Of a stretch of 8,361 nucleotides of DNA, positions 1 through 6,056 are shown piece after piece. A program made the position numbers and the translations under genes. Origin of the DNA: Bacillota bacterium (GTDB lineage Bacteria > Bacillota > Dethiobacteria > DTU022 > UBA8154); assembly GCA_003444595.1 (NCBI GenBank), contig DLUO01000031.1:1-8361 (forward strand), given 5' to 3'. Within the stretch, counting starts at the first letter, position 1. Every line of letters starts with the position of its first letter. A model generated the notes under the pieces. The model saw only the letters and a list, made by a program, of their open reading frames with translations, had not been told where the DNA came from and ran no database searches.

Positions 1-54
1 ATCCAGAAGAGTCCCGTCAAGATCAAAAATGATCGCCTTACCTTTCACCGACAT
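1..54 (-). CDS. HAD-superfamily hydrolase, N-terminal fragment (runs off the window)
   Basis: An ATG at 54-52 opens a frame that stays open to the window edge, giving 18 residues that end in IIFDLDGTLLD. DxDGT is motif I of HAD phosphatases: the first Asp is the nucleophile and the second the general acid. This N-terminal form is typical of phosphoglycolate phosphatase (Gph) and beta-phosphoglucomutase-like enzymes. The ATG overlaps the TGA of the MFS gene by four bases (ATGA), and AGGAG lies five bases upstream inside the end of that gene, so the two are probably translationally coupled. Only the first 18 codons are visible, so substrate, length and subfamily cannot be judged. The motif and the coupled start make a real gene very likely. 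Confidence 0.85.
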   Translation of the reverse strand, partial: MSVKGKAIIFDLDGTLLD

Positions 55-1478
55 CACCTCTCCTGTTCATTAATCATGGCTTCTTCCGGCACATGGCCGG
101 ACTTTCCCCTGGCCAGCGAGGCAAAAATGCCGCCAAAGCAGATGGCAGCAGAAATGATAAAGGTCGTTTTATTACCAGCCAGGAAACTCTGATAGTTTTC
201 CGGTGCAATAGAGGCCTTCCCCAGGTTGGTAGAAAGTAGGGACATGACAATTCCCATACTGAGAAGTTGGCCTGTCAACCGCATCGTAGACAGTGTAGCT
301 GAGGCCACTCCATAGAAATTCTTTTGGACGGAGCTCATAATGGCGTTAACATTGGGTGAGGAAAAAAGAGCGAAACCAAAGCCGAGAACGATCAGGCTGC
401 AGACGATAAAAGTCAGGGAAGTATGCATTTCCAGGAATATAAGCGGTATAAGTCCCACCACAACTATAGCCATACCGGTTGAAGCAAGGATTCTCGGGTC
501 GATTCTGTCGGAAAGCCTGCCGGCAAGAGGTGAAAAAACAGCCATAACGATAGGTTGGGAAACCAGGATCAAACCGGCTGTTTGGGGATTCAGCCCTTTG
601 ACATACTGCAGGTAAAGGCTCAGGAGAAAAGATACGGCATAAGTTGCGGAATAATTGGCTAAGGCCGCCAGGTTGGAAAAAGTAAAAACCCTGTTTGCTG
701 CAAAAAGTTTAATGTCTAAGATGGGATTTTCAATTCTCCATTCCCACCAGGCGAACAATATAATCACCAGCATCCCTGCTACAATTAAACACAGGCTCGT
801 CCTTGAAGGCATAATGGAAAGGCCGTATATGATTAAGACGAGCCCCGCGCTATAAAACAGCGATCCCGTTACATCAAGCTTCTCTCTTTTTTCTTCAGTC
901 CACTCCCCCTTCATTTTCCTGAAAACGAGAAAGAGAGAAAGCGCGGCCAACGGAATACCGGCCAAAAAAATACTTCTCCAGCCGAAATGCTGAGTCAAAA
1001 TTCCCCCCAGGACCGGACCGAGGGACAGCCCGAGATAAACCGAGGCGGTGTTTATCCCCAGGGCCCTTCCTCTCTCTCCCGGAGGAAATATCGATGTCAG
1101 AATCGCCGTGGCTGTTACGACAACCATAGAGCCCCCGATACCCTGAAAAGCCCGGCAGCAGATCAAAAAAACGATCGACGGTGAAAATATACAAAAAAGA
1201 GAAGAAAGCGTAAAAAGCAAAAGCCCGTAAGTTAAATTTTTCTTTCTTCCGTACATATCCGCTATTTTCCCCAGGGGAACAAGAAACATTGCCGAAGCTA
1301 AAAGATAAGAAGTTGTAGTCCACCCGAGCAATATAGCATCTGATAAAAACTCATTGCCAATGGAGGGGAGTGCAACATTGAGAGATGAACTCATAAAGGA
1401 GACCAAAAAAGTGCCCAGAGTGCAGGCAGTTAATGCAGCAGTTTTAATCTTCTTACTTTCATCGATGTTAGAGGACAT
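54..1478 (-). CDS. MFS transporter, DHA2 / EmrB-QacA type, 14 predicted membrane segments
   Basis: 474-residue inner-membrane exporter of the major facilitator superfamily. About 14 hydrophobic segments can be traced, as in DHA2 drug:H+ antiporters. Seen directly: motif A (GKIADMYGRKK, about 70-80), motif B (RAFQGIGG, R109) and the antiporter motif C (GLSLGPVLGG, about 150-159, followed by GWRSIF). The usual length for the family is 450-520, so it looks complete. The ATG has AAAGGA nine bases upstream. The first helix reads SSSLNVALPSI where many drug exporters have an Asp (LDxTIVNVALP). That membrane-embedded acid is absent, so a multidrug or cation substrate should not be assumed. It lies 443 bases downstream of the oxidoreductase cluster and overlaps a HAD phosphatase gene, with which it probably forms its own transcription unit. 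Substrate unknown; family assignment is secure. Confidence 0.9.
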   Translation of the reverse strand: MSSNIDESKKIKTAALTACTLGTFLVSFMSSSLNVALPSIGNEFLSDAILLGWTTTSYLLASAMFLVPLGKIADMYGRKKNLTYGLLLFTLSSLFCIFSPSIVFLICCRAFQGIGGSMVVVTATAILTSIFPPGERGRALGINTASVYLGLSLGPVLGGILTQHFGWRSIFLAGIPLAALSLFLVFRKMKGEWTEEKREKLDVTGSLFYSAGLVLIIYGLSIMPSRTSLCLIVAGMLVIILFAWWEWRIENPILDIKLFAANRVFTFSNLAALANYSATYAVSFLLSLYLQYVKGLNPQTAGLILVSQPIVMAVFSPLAGRLSDRIDPRILASTGMAIVVVGLIPLIFLEMHTSLTFIVCSLIVLGFGFALFSSPNVNAIMSSVQKNFYGVASATLSTMRLTGQLLSMGIVMSLLSTNLGKASIAPENYQSFLAGNKTTFIISAAICFGGIFASLARGKSGHVPEEAMINEQER

Positions 1479-1644
1479 ACTACTACGTCCTTTCCTAGAT
1501 AATTAAGCCTTTCGCATAGAGGGTAAAACATTACTTTACTAAAAAAAATATCTCCGGCCTTGCTGCACACATTCTCCCTCATTATTCCGAACAAAAACAT
1601 AATTTCGATCTTCGACAATAATAAGCCTGTTTCCTGCTTTATAT

Positions 1645-1727
1645 ATCTCCAAGGAACTCGGTCTCCACTCCTCAAAGCCTTTATTCGAAGTAATAATCAC
1701 TGATGTGTTCCGGTAGTACAAATTAAA
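1645..1727 (-). pseudogene. Remnant of an IS21-family helper ATPase gene (istB-like), frameshifted
   Basis: Minus-strand codons 1709-1665 translate to NTSVIITSNKGFEEW, which closely resembles the conserved sensor strand of IstB, the AAA+ helper of IS21-family transposition (typically xTSxIITSNKxFxEWxExxGD). After the Trp codon two extra bases (AG, 1664-1663) shift the frame. Skipping them, the next codons read TEFLGD (1662-1645), exactly what should follow in IstB. A TAA comes two codons later, and the expected C-terminal ALLDRLLHH block is missing. Codons 1727-1710 (FNLYYR) may be a compressed piece of the preceding helix. The roughly 200 residues that should come before, with Walker A and B, are absent, as is istA. 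The fragment is short, so this rests on motif recognition alone. Confidence 0.55.
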
Positions 1728-1762
1728 GGATAGGTAATTTTTCTTCACCTACCCTCTAATTT
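1720..1762 (-). other. Long inverted repeat / predicted RNA hairpin
   Basis: Positions 1747-1762 and 1720-1735 are inverted copies with 16 paired positions around an 11-base A/T-rich loop (1736-1746). In the minus-strand transcript all 16 pair: the two departures from perfect symmetry become G-U wobbles, while in plus-strand RNA they would be A-C mismatches. This favours a structure that acts in minus-strand RNA. The stem is only moderately GC-rich and is followed by UUUGUAC rather than a clean U-run, so it is a poor intrinsic terminator. It lies about 160 bases after the last oxidoreductase gene and about 240 bases before the MFS gene. It could stabilise the 3' end, end transcription inefficiently, or derive from the mobile element. 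Confidence 0.5.
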
Positions 1763-1921
1763 TGATGCAATACATCATTTTACTGGCGTTTCTTTGACTG
1801 AGGAAGCCGCTTTAGCCGAGAAGAACCGGTTTTTGTCCTCACGGAAGTGCTCCAGGTCAGCGCGTTTGGAGCTGTTATATTTTCAAAGTAAGAGATCCAT
1901 TAAACCTCACATTACCAACGT

Positions 1922-2635
1922 TTACCGGCAGTCCGGGCACTTTTCAAACCATTCTTTCGGAAGCGCACCTCCGGCCTTTTGCAGTGCATACTCGATCTGG
2001 GCGTAGGGAATAAAAAGGCGCCCGCAGATAGTACATTGCTTCATCTTTACTGTCTTATTCCACCTCTTTATTTTTCTCTCGTCTCCGCTTTCCTCTATCC
2101 CGATACAATCGGTGGGGCAGATAAAGGCACAGGCGCCGCATCCGATACAGTTCTCGGGTTCTTCAAAAGGGGGAACGACTGTTTTTTTATCGCCTTTGTT
2201 GGCAAAAGCCAGGGCGTTGGCCCCTACCAGCTCGTCGCATACGCGTACGCAGAGGCCGCAGCGGATGCAACCGTCGCCGTCGAGCTTGAACCGTGATGTA
2301 TTTACACCGAGTTCCCGGGCATAGGCCTGCAGCCGGGGAGATTCAGGCGCCATGGCCAACAGCAACTCCATCATAAGTCTGCGGGCCCTTTTTACCCTGG
2401 GGGTGTTGGTCTCAACGACAATACCATCAGCTACGGGATAGGTGCAGGAGGTGGTCAGCTTTTTCTTTCCGTTTCTGGTTACCTCCACCAAGCAAAGCCG
2501 GCAACCGCCGTATACAGAGAGGTTCTCGTGGTAGCAGAGGTGGGAAATCTCTATCCCGTTGTGCAGCGCTACCTCCAAGATACTGCAACCTTCTTCGGCC
2601 TGGTACTCTTTGTTGTTGATCGTTATCTTTACCAT
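1922..2635 (-). CDS. Short NuoG/HndD-like iron-sulfur subunit (2Fe-2S plus 2x4Fe-4S, C-terminal CxxC pair)
   Basis: 237-residue electron-transfer protein resembling the N-terminal part of complex I NuoG and of HndD/HydA, without any catalytic domain. Domains in order: plant-type [2Fe-2S] ferredoxin (about 1-78; C34, C45, C48, C64); a helical linker (about 79-118) where relatives carry the HxxxCxxCxxxxxC [4Fe-4S] site but which here has no Cys or His; a 2x[4Fe-4S] ferredoxin (C123, C126, C129, C133 and C163, C166, C169, C173); and a tail with CTIC (201-204) and CPDC (233-236) that looks like a zinc ribbon or rubredoxin-like knuckle. ATG start with AAAGGAG ten bases upstream and a second AGGAG closer. 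It follows the NuoF-like gene by 15 bases. Probable role: wiring the flavin subunit to the pyruvate oxidoreductase module or to free ferredoxin (inference). It is not a hydrogenase: the H-cluster motifs are absent. Confidence 0.85.
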   Translation of the reverse strand: MVKITINNKEYQAEEGCSILEVALHNGIEISHLCYHENLSVYGGCRLCLVEVTRNGKKKLTTSCTYPVADGIVVETNTPRVKRARRLMMELLLAMAPESPRLQAYARELGVNTSRFKLDGDGCIRCGLCVRVCDELVGANALAFANKGDKKTVVPPFEEPENCIGCGACAFICPTDCIGIEESGDERKIKRWNKTVKMKQCTICGRLFIPYAQIEYALQKAGGALPKEWFEKCPDCR

Positions 2636-2650
2636 TTCTCCTGGTCTCCT

Positions 2651-4486
2651 TTACGTAATGTTTATCGCCCCGTAGCGGCAGGCATCGTAGCAAATGCCGC
2701 AGCGCACACAGCGCTCTGTATCGATGGTCATGGGAGATTTGAGTTCTCCTGTAATGGCGTTTTCCGGGCAGAGCTTCTGGCAGCGGCCACAGCCGTTACA
2801 GATAGTTTGGTCGATGGTGTATTTGATCAACGCCTTGCATACTTTGGCCGGACATTTTTTGTCCTTGATGTGGGCTTCATATTCATCTCGAAAGTATTTC
2901 AGGGTGCTTAAGACAGGGTTGGCCGCCGTTGCGCCGAGGGCGCAGAGAGAGGCGTTTGTCGCCCCCCAGGCGAGGTCTTCCAAAAGCTCGATATCTTTTT
3001 CACTGCCCTCGCCGCGGGTAATCCCTTCCAGTATTGCGTACATTCTTTTGGTACCTTCGCGGCAAGCGGTGCATTTTCCACAGGATTCTTCTTTCAAAAA
3101 TTGCATAAAGTAACGGGCTACGTCGACCATGCAGGTGTCTTCGTCCATGACGATCATACCACCGGAACCCATCATCGAGCCCAGCTCGGTGAGGTGGTCG
3201 AAATCAACAGGTGTATCGATGTATGTGGCTGGGATACAACCACCGGAAGGGCCGCCGGTCTGAACGGCTTTGAATTTTTTACCTCCGGGGATGCCGCCGC
3301 CGATATCGTAGATTATTTCCCTCAACGTTATACCCATGGGGACTTCTACTAGGCCAGAGTTATTCACTTTGCCCACGAGAGAAAAGATCTTGGTGCCGCT
3401 GTTGTTTGCGCTGCCGATCTGCTTGTAGCTTTCAGCTCCTTCGGCTATGATCAGGGGGACGTTGGCCCACGTCTCCACGTTGTTGAGGTTGGTCGGCCTG
3501 TCCCGCAGGCCTTTGACTGCCGTGTTGATGTGTTTGGGGCGCGGTTCGCCAACTCGGCCCTCGATGGCGGAGACGAGTGCGCTCGATTCGCCGGAGACAA
3601 AGGCGCCGGCACCACGTTTTATGTGGACTTTAAAATTAAACCCGGATCCAAGAATGTTTTCACCGAGAAGGCCGTATTTTTCGGCCTGCTGTAGGGCGAC
3701 ACTGAGATTTTTTACTGCCAGTGGGTATTCCTGGCGGACATAGACGTAGCCCTCGTCCGCCCCGATAGCATAGGCGCCTATGGCTAAGCCTTCAAGTATT
3801 AAATGGGGGTTGCCCTCGAGGAGGCTACGGTCCATGTAAGCACCGGGGTCACCCTCGTCTGCATTAACAATGACGTATTTTTTGTCACCTGGCGCGTTGC
3901 GAGTTGTTTCCCATTTGACGCCAGCGGGAAAGCCGGCGCCGCCGCGACCCCGCAGGTTGGCTTTTTTTACTTCTTCTATTACTTCCTCAGGGGTCATCTT
4001 AAAGAGCGCTTTGGCGAAATTTTGGTAACCCCCAAGGGCGATGTAATCGTCAATATCGCCGGGATCGATGAGCATGTTCTGGCCGAGAAGTGATCTGCGC
4101 TGGTGACGGTAAAAGGGAATTTCTGATTCCCGGGAGTACTTTTGGCCGCTGACGGGATCCTGGTAAAGCAGCTCGTCGATGAGCTTGCCACCGAGCACGG
4201 TATCGGTAATGATTCGGGGTACGTCCTCCGGCTTGACCCGGCGGTAAAAAATCTCAGAGGGAAAAATGACGACTACTGGGCCCTGCTCACAGAAGCCGTG
4301 GCAGCCGGTGCCCTTGAGATGGATTTTCTCTGTGAGGTTGCGGGTATTTATTTCCTTTACAAAAGCATCGTATACTGCCCTGCTGTTATAGGCCTGGCAG
4401 CCGGTGCCCAGGCAGACTGTTACACAGGATGTTTCTGGATTTCTTTTTTTGAGGATTTCTGCTTGCAGTTTTTCAAGCTCTGCCAT
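2651..4486 (-). CDS. nuoF: NuoF/HndC/HydB-like NADH-binding FMN and Fe-S subunit
   Basis: Flavin subunit that exchanges electrons with NAD(P)H. Residue numbers count from an upstream GTG at 4513. Thioredoxin-like [2Fe-2S] domain (C34, C39, C71, C75); NuoF core with the glycine-rich NADH/FMN segment (RGRGGAGFPAGVKW, 188-201), NADEGDPGAYMDR (217-229) and GAGAFVSGESSAL (301-313); a [4Fe-4S] site ESCGKCTAC (C478, C481, C484) with C524; and a C-terminal 2x[4Fe-4S] ferredoxin (C572, C575, C578, C582; C602, C605, C608, C612). The extra end domains mark the HydB/HndC group rather than complex I NuoF. C461, H548, C554 and C559 could form the zinc site described in HydB-type structures (inference). I chose the ATG at 4486 (611 aa, MAELEKLQAEI), with GTAGG upstream. 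GTG 4513 coincides with an SD-like AGAGGTG, which could instead serve an in-frame TTG at 4504. Confidence 0.92.
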   Translation of the reverse strand: MAELEKLQAEILKKRNPETSCVTVCLGTGCQAYNSRAVYDAFVKEINTRNLTEKIHLKGTGCHGFCEQGPVVVIFPSEIFYRRVKPEDVPRIITDTVLGGKLIDELLYQDPVSGQKYSRESEIPFYRHQRRSLLGQNMLIDPGDIDDYIALGGYQNFAKALFKMTPEEVIEEVKKANLRGRGGAGFPAGVKWETTRNAPGDKKYVIVNADEGDPGAYMDRSLLEGNPHLILEGLAIGAYAIGADEGYVYVRQEYPLAVKNLSVALQQAEKYGLLGENILGSGFNFKVHIKRGAGAFVSGESSALVSAIEGRVGEPRPKHINTAVKGLRDRPTNLNNVETWANVPLIIAEGAESYKQIGSANNSGTKIFSLVGKVNNSGLVEVPMGITLREIIYDIGGGIPGGKKFKAVQTGGPSGGCIPATYIDTPVDFDHLTELGSMMGSGGMIVMDEDTCMVDVARYFMQFLKEESCGKCTACREGTKRMYAILEGITRGEGSEKDIELLEDLAWGATNASLCALGATAANPVLSTLKYFRDEYEAHIKDKKCPAKVCKALIKYTIDQTICNGCGRCQKLCPENAITGELKSPMTIDTERCVRCGICYDACRYGAINIT

Positions 4487-4513
4487 TGTTTTTAACCTAC
4501 CCAAAAATGACAC

Positions 4514-4589
4514 CTCTTTTTTATTTGATCAAGTCCATACAGAATTTTAATCTTATATAAAGGAATATTTCAATTTCCATAGGAAAGCT
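4514..4589 (-). promoter_or_regulatory. Candidate internal promoter between the nuoE-like and nuoF-like genes
   Basis: The gap here is AT-rich and the longest inside the cluster. On the minus strand it carries TTGAAA (4573-4568), 18 bases, then TAAAAT (4549-4544): five of six matches to each sigma-A hexamer. Directly upstream is a perfect odd palindrome, TTTCC-ATA-GGAAA (4574-4586), which could be part of an operator or chance. A transcript starting near 4537 would have a leader of about 50 bases before the ATG at 4486. AT-rich DNA often yields such matches, so this is only a candidate. Confidence 0.35.
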
Positions 4590-5063
4590 TTAATTTTTTT
4601 GTTCAGCCTTTGCTAATTTGGCGTAATGCTTTAAAAGGTCTTTTACCTTCAGCGCGGACATGTTGCCGTAATACTTCCCTTCGACTACTACCACAGGACC
4701 CAGGGCGCATGCTCCAACGCAGTTAACGGTTTTCAGCCCGAAGTTCAAGTCGGGGGTTACCTCGCCAGGGTTGATTTTAAGCTCGGTATTGAGTTCATCC
4801 AGCACCCGGGAGGCACCGCGTACATGACAGGCGGTGCCTGTGCAAACTTGAAACTGGTAGCGCCCCAGCGGCTTCAAGCTTAAGGCTTCGTAAAAGGTCG
4901 CCATGTGGTAGAGCTTTGATAGGGGCAGGGACAGCTTCTCTGAGAGGAGGCGTAGGCTGTCCTGAGAAAGGTAACCTTCCTCTTCTTGTACGTCCAGCAG
5001 TATCTCCTGGATCTCTGCCGGGTCGGAACCGTATTTTTCCAGTATTTGCTCGATTTTAGCCAT
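4590..5063 (-). CDS. nuoE: NuoE/HndA-like [2Fe-2S] subunit, 24-kDa type
   Basis: 157-residue thioredoxin-fold [2Fe-2S] protein that partners the NuoF-type flavin subunit in complex I, HydABC, HndABCD and NAD-linked formate dehydrogenases. An N-terminal helical domain (about 1-60, with the conserved LYHMATFYEALS at 51-62) precedes the ferredoxin domain with ligands C74, C79 (CTGTAC) and C115, C119 (NCVGACALGP). Length is normal for the family and all four ligands are present. The ATG lies inside the end of porB (8-base overlap), with AGGAAG seven bases upstream, so the two genes are coupled. That coupling is the strongest local sign that the NADH module and the pyruvate oxidoreductase are made together. 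Family membership is secure; whether it works with NADH or NADPH cannot be read from this subunit. Confidence 0.93.
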   Translation of the reverse strand: MAKIEQILEKYGSDPAEIQEILLDVQEEEGYLSQDSLRLLSEKLSLPLSKLYHMATFYEALSLKPLGRYQFQVCTGTACHVRGASRVLDELNTELKINPGEVTPDLNFGLKTVNCVGACALGPVVVVEGKYYGNMSALKVKDLLKHYAKLAKAEQKN

Positions 5064-6000
5064 TTTTATCTTCCTTTTGTGTAGTATTCGATTGCAACAG
5101 CAGTTCCTGCCAATTTTGTTTTACCCGTTCTCGAATAACTGCTATTGTTGCCGGTTGAAGATGGCGGAAACGCGTTTGAGGCTGCAGGTAGCGCTCCACC
5201 GGTATCAGCTTTTCTACTGCAACTGTGATTTGCAGTTTGCCGTTTTCAATCTCGTAAAGGGGGAAAATCCCGCTTTCTACAGCCAGACGCCCGATTTTGA
5301 CAGTGGTGTCGGAGGGTATACCCCAGCCCGATGGACAGACGCTCAGGATGTGCAGGTAACTGGGGCCGTCGATCGCTGAGGCCTTTTTTACCTTGGTTAT
5401 AAGGTCTAAAGGATAGCTCGGACAGGCGGTTGCAACATAGGGAATACCGTGGGCGGCGGCGATAGCGGGCATATTTTTCTTCCAGGTCATCTGGCCGCTC
5501 CAGAGGGAGCCGGCAGGAGAGGTCATGGTAGAGGCGCCAAAGGGTGTGGAAGATGATCTCTGCACACCGGTATTCATGTAGGCCTCGTTGTCGTAACAAA
5601 CGAAGACGAAGTCATGGCCGCGCTCCAGGGCGCCGGAAAGGGCCTGGAGACCGATGTCCGCTGTGCCGCCGTCACCTGCCATTGCGGCTACTGTTATTTT
5701 TCTGGAGTCAATTTTTCCCTTGCGTCTCAAAACTTTTAATCCCGCTTCGATACCGCTGGCAACTGCCGCTGCATTTTCAAAGGCAATGTGGATCCAGGGC
5801 ACTTTCCACGAGGTTAGGGGAAACGGTGAAGAAACGATCTCCATACAGCCCGTGGCGCTGGCCACGATGACGTTGCGGCCGAGAGCTTTCTGTACCAGAC
5901 GGACGGCCAGTACTTCACCGCAGCCCGCGCAGGCACGGTGACCAGCAGAGAAGTATTCTTTTTTAGTCAGGGTCTTTACAACAAATGCGTTTTGATCCAT
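5056..6000 (-). CDS. porB: Pyruvate:ferredoxin oxidoreductase, beta subunit (TPP-binding)
   Basis: 314-residue TPP- and [4Fe-4S]-binding subunit of the 2-oxoacid:ferredoxin oxidoreductase. Seen directly: cluster ligands C24 and C27 (HRACAGCGE), C52 (ATGCME) and C222 (SVCPSGWG); the TPP/Mg motif GDGG (109-112), completed by DNEAYMNTG (137-145). Next to it, QRSSSTPFGASTMTSPAG (147-164) matches the pyruvate/2-oxoisovalerate type rather than the shorter 2-oxoglutarate type. The C-terminal extension (about 240-300, with PVERYLQPQTRF) is also usual for pyruvate-type enzymes. It decarboxylates the oxoacid to hydroxyalkyl-TPP and passes single electrons to the proximal cluster. ATG start with GAGAGG about nine bases upstream; porA ends 56 bases before it. 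Pyruvate is the most likely substrate, with branched oxoacids as the alternative. Confidence 0.93.
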   Translation of the reverse strand: MDQNAFVVKTLTKKEYFSAGHRACAGCGEVLAVRLVQKALGRNVIVASATGCMEIVSSPFPLTSWKVPWIHIAFENAAAVASGIEAGLKVLRRKGKIDSRKITVAAMAGDGGTADIGLQALSGALERGHDFVFVCYDNEAYMNTGVQRSSSTPFGASTMTSPAGSLWSGQMTWKKNMPAIAAAHGIPYVATACPSYPLDLITKVKKASAIDGPSYLHILSVCPSGWGIPSDTTVKIGRLAVESGIFPLYEIENGKLQITVAVEKLIPVERYLQPQTRFRHLQPATIAVIRERVKQNWQELLLQSNTTQKEDKNG

Positions 6001-6056
6001 TTATTTCATCCTCTCGGCAATATTGCTGCTTTTGGCCAAAGATTAGACAGTTGCAG

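Larger units (their letters stand above)
1479..1921. other. Gene-free spacer with a hairpin and mobile-element debris
   Basis: No intact gene is supported in this 443-base gap between the oxidoreductase cluster and the MFS gene. It contains a long inverted repeat (1720-1762) and an IstB-like fragment with a frameshift (about 1645-1727), both listed separately. On the minus strand, 1882-1775 is also open for 35 codons up to a TGA; its translation (SSKRADLEHFREDKNRFF near the start) lacks a start codon and matches no family I recognise, so it may be more debris. I see no GC-rich stem with a U-run right after the last gene of the cluster. The MFS promoter should lie within about 1480-1560, but no convincing -35/-10 pair stands out. 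Confidence 0.6.

Noticed and set aside
1430..1675. An 81-residue minus-strand open frame upstream of and into the MFS gene
   Set aside because: It overlaps the MFS start in another frame, has no recognisable domain, and its composition looks like a frame shadow.
1539..1748. A genuine 69-residue small protein gene
   Set aside because: Its GTG start has no spaced ribosome binding site and lies within the hairpin; the middle resembles IstB but the following residues match only after a frame change, which fits a pseudogene better.
1922..1960. Intrinsic terminator at the end of the cluster
   Set aside because: Short CCGG-containing repeats occur near the stop codon, but there is no stable stem followed by a U-run.
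1922..2635. [FeFe]-hydrogenase (HndD/HydA) catalytic subunit
   Set aside because: The N-terminal Fe-S layout is similar, but the protein ends at 237 residues and has none of the H-cluster motifs (TSCCPxW, MPCxxKxxE, ExMACxxGCxxGGG).
1922..5063. Part of a respiratory complex I operon
   Set aside because: No membrane subunit or NuoB/C/D/I genes are present, and the NuoF-like protein has the extra N- and C-terminal Fe-S domains of soluble HydB/HndC-type proteins.
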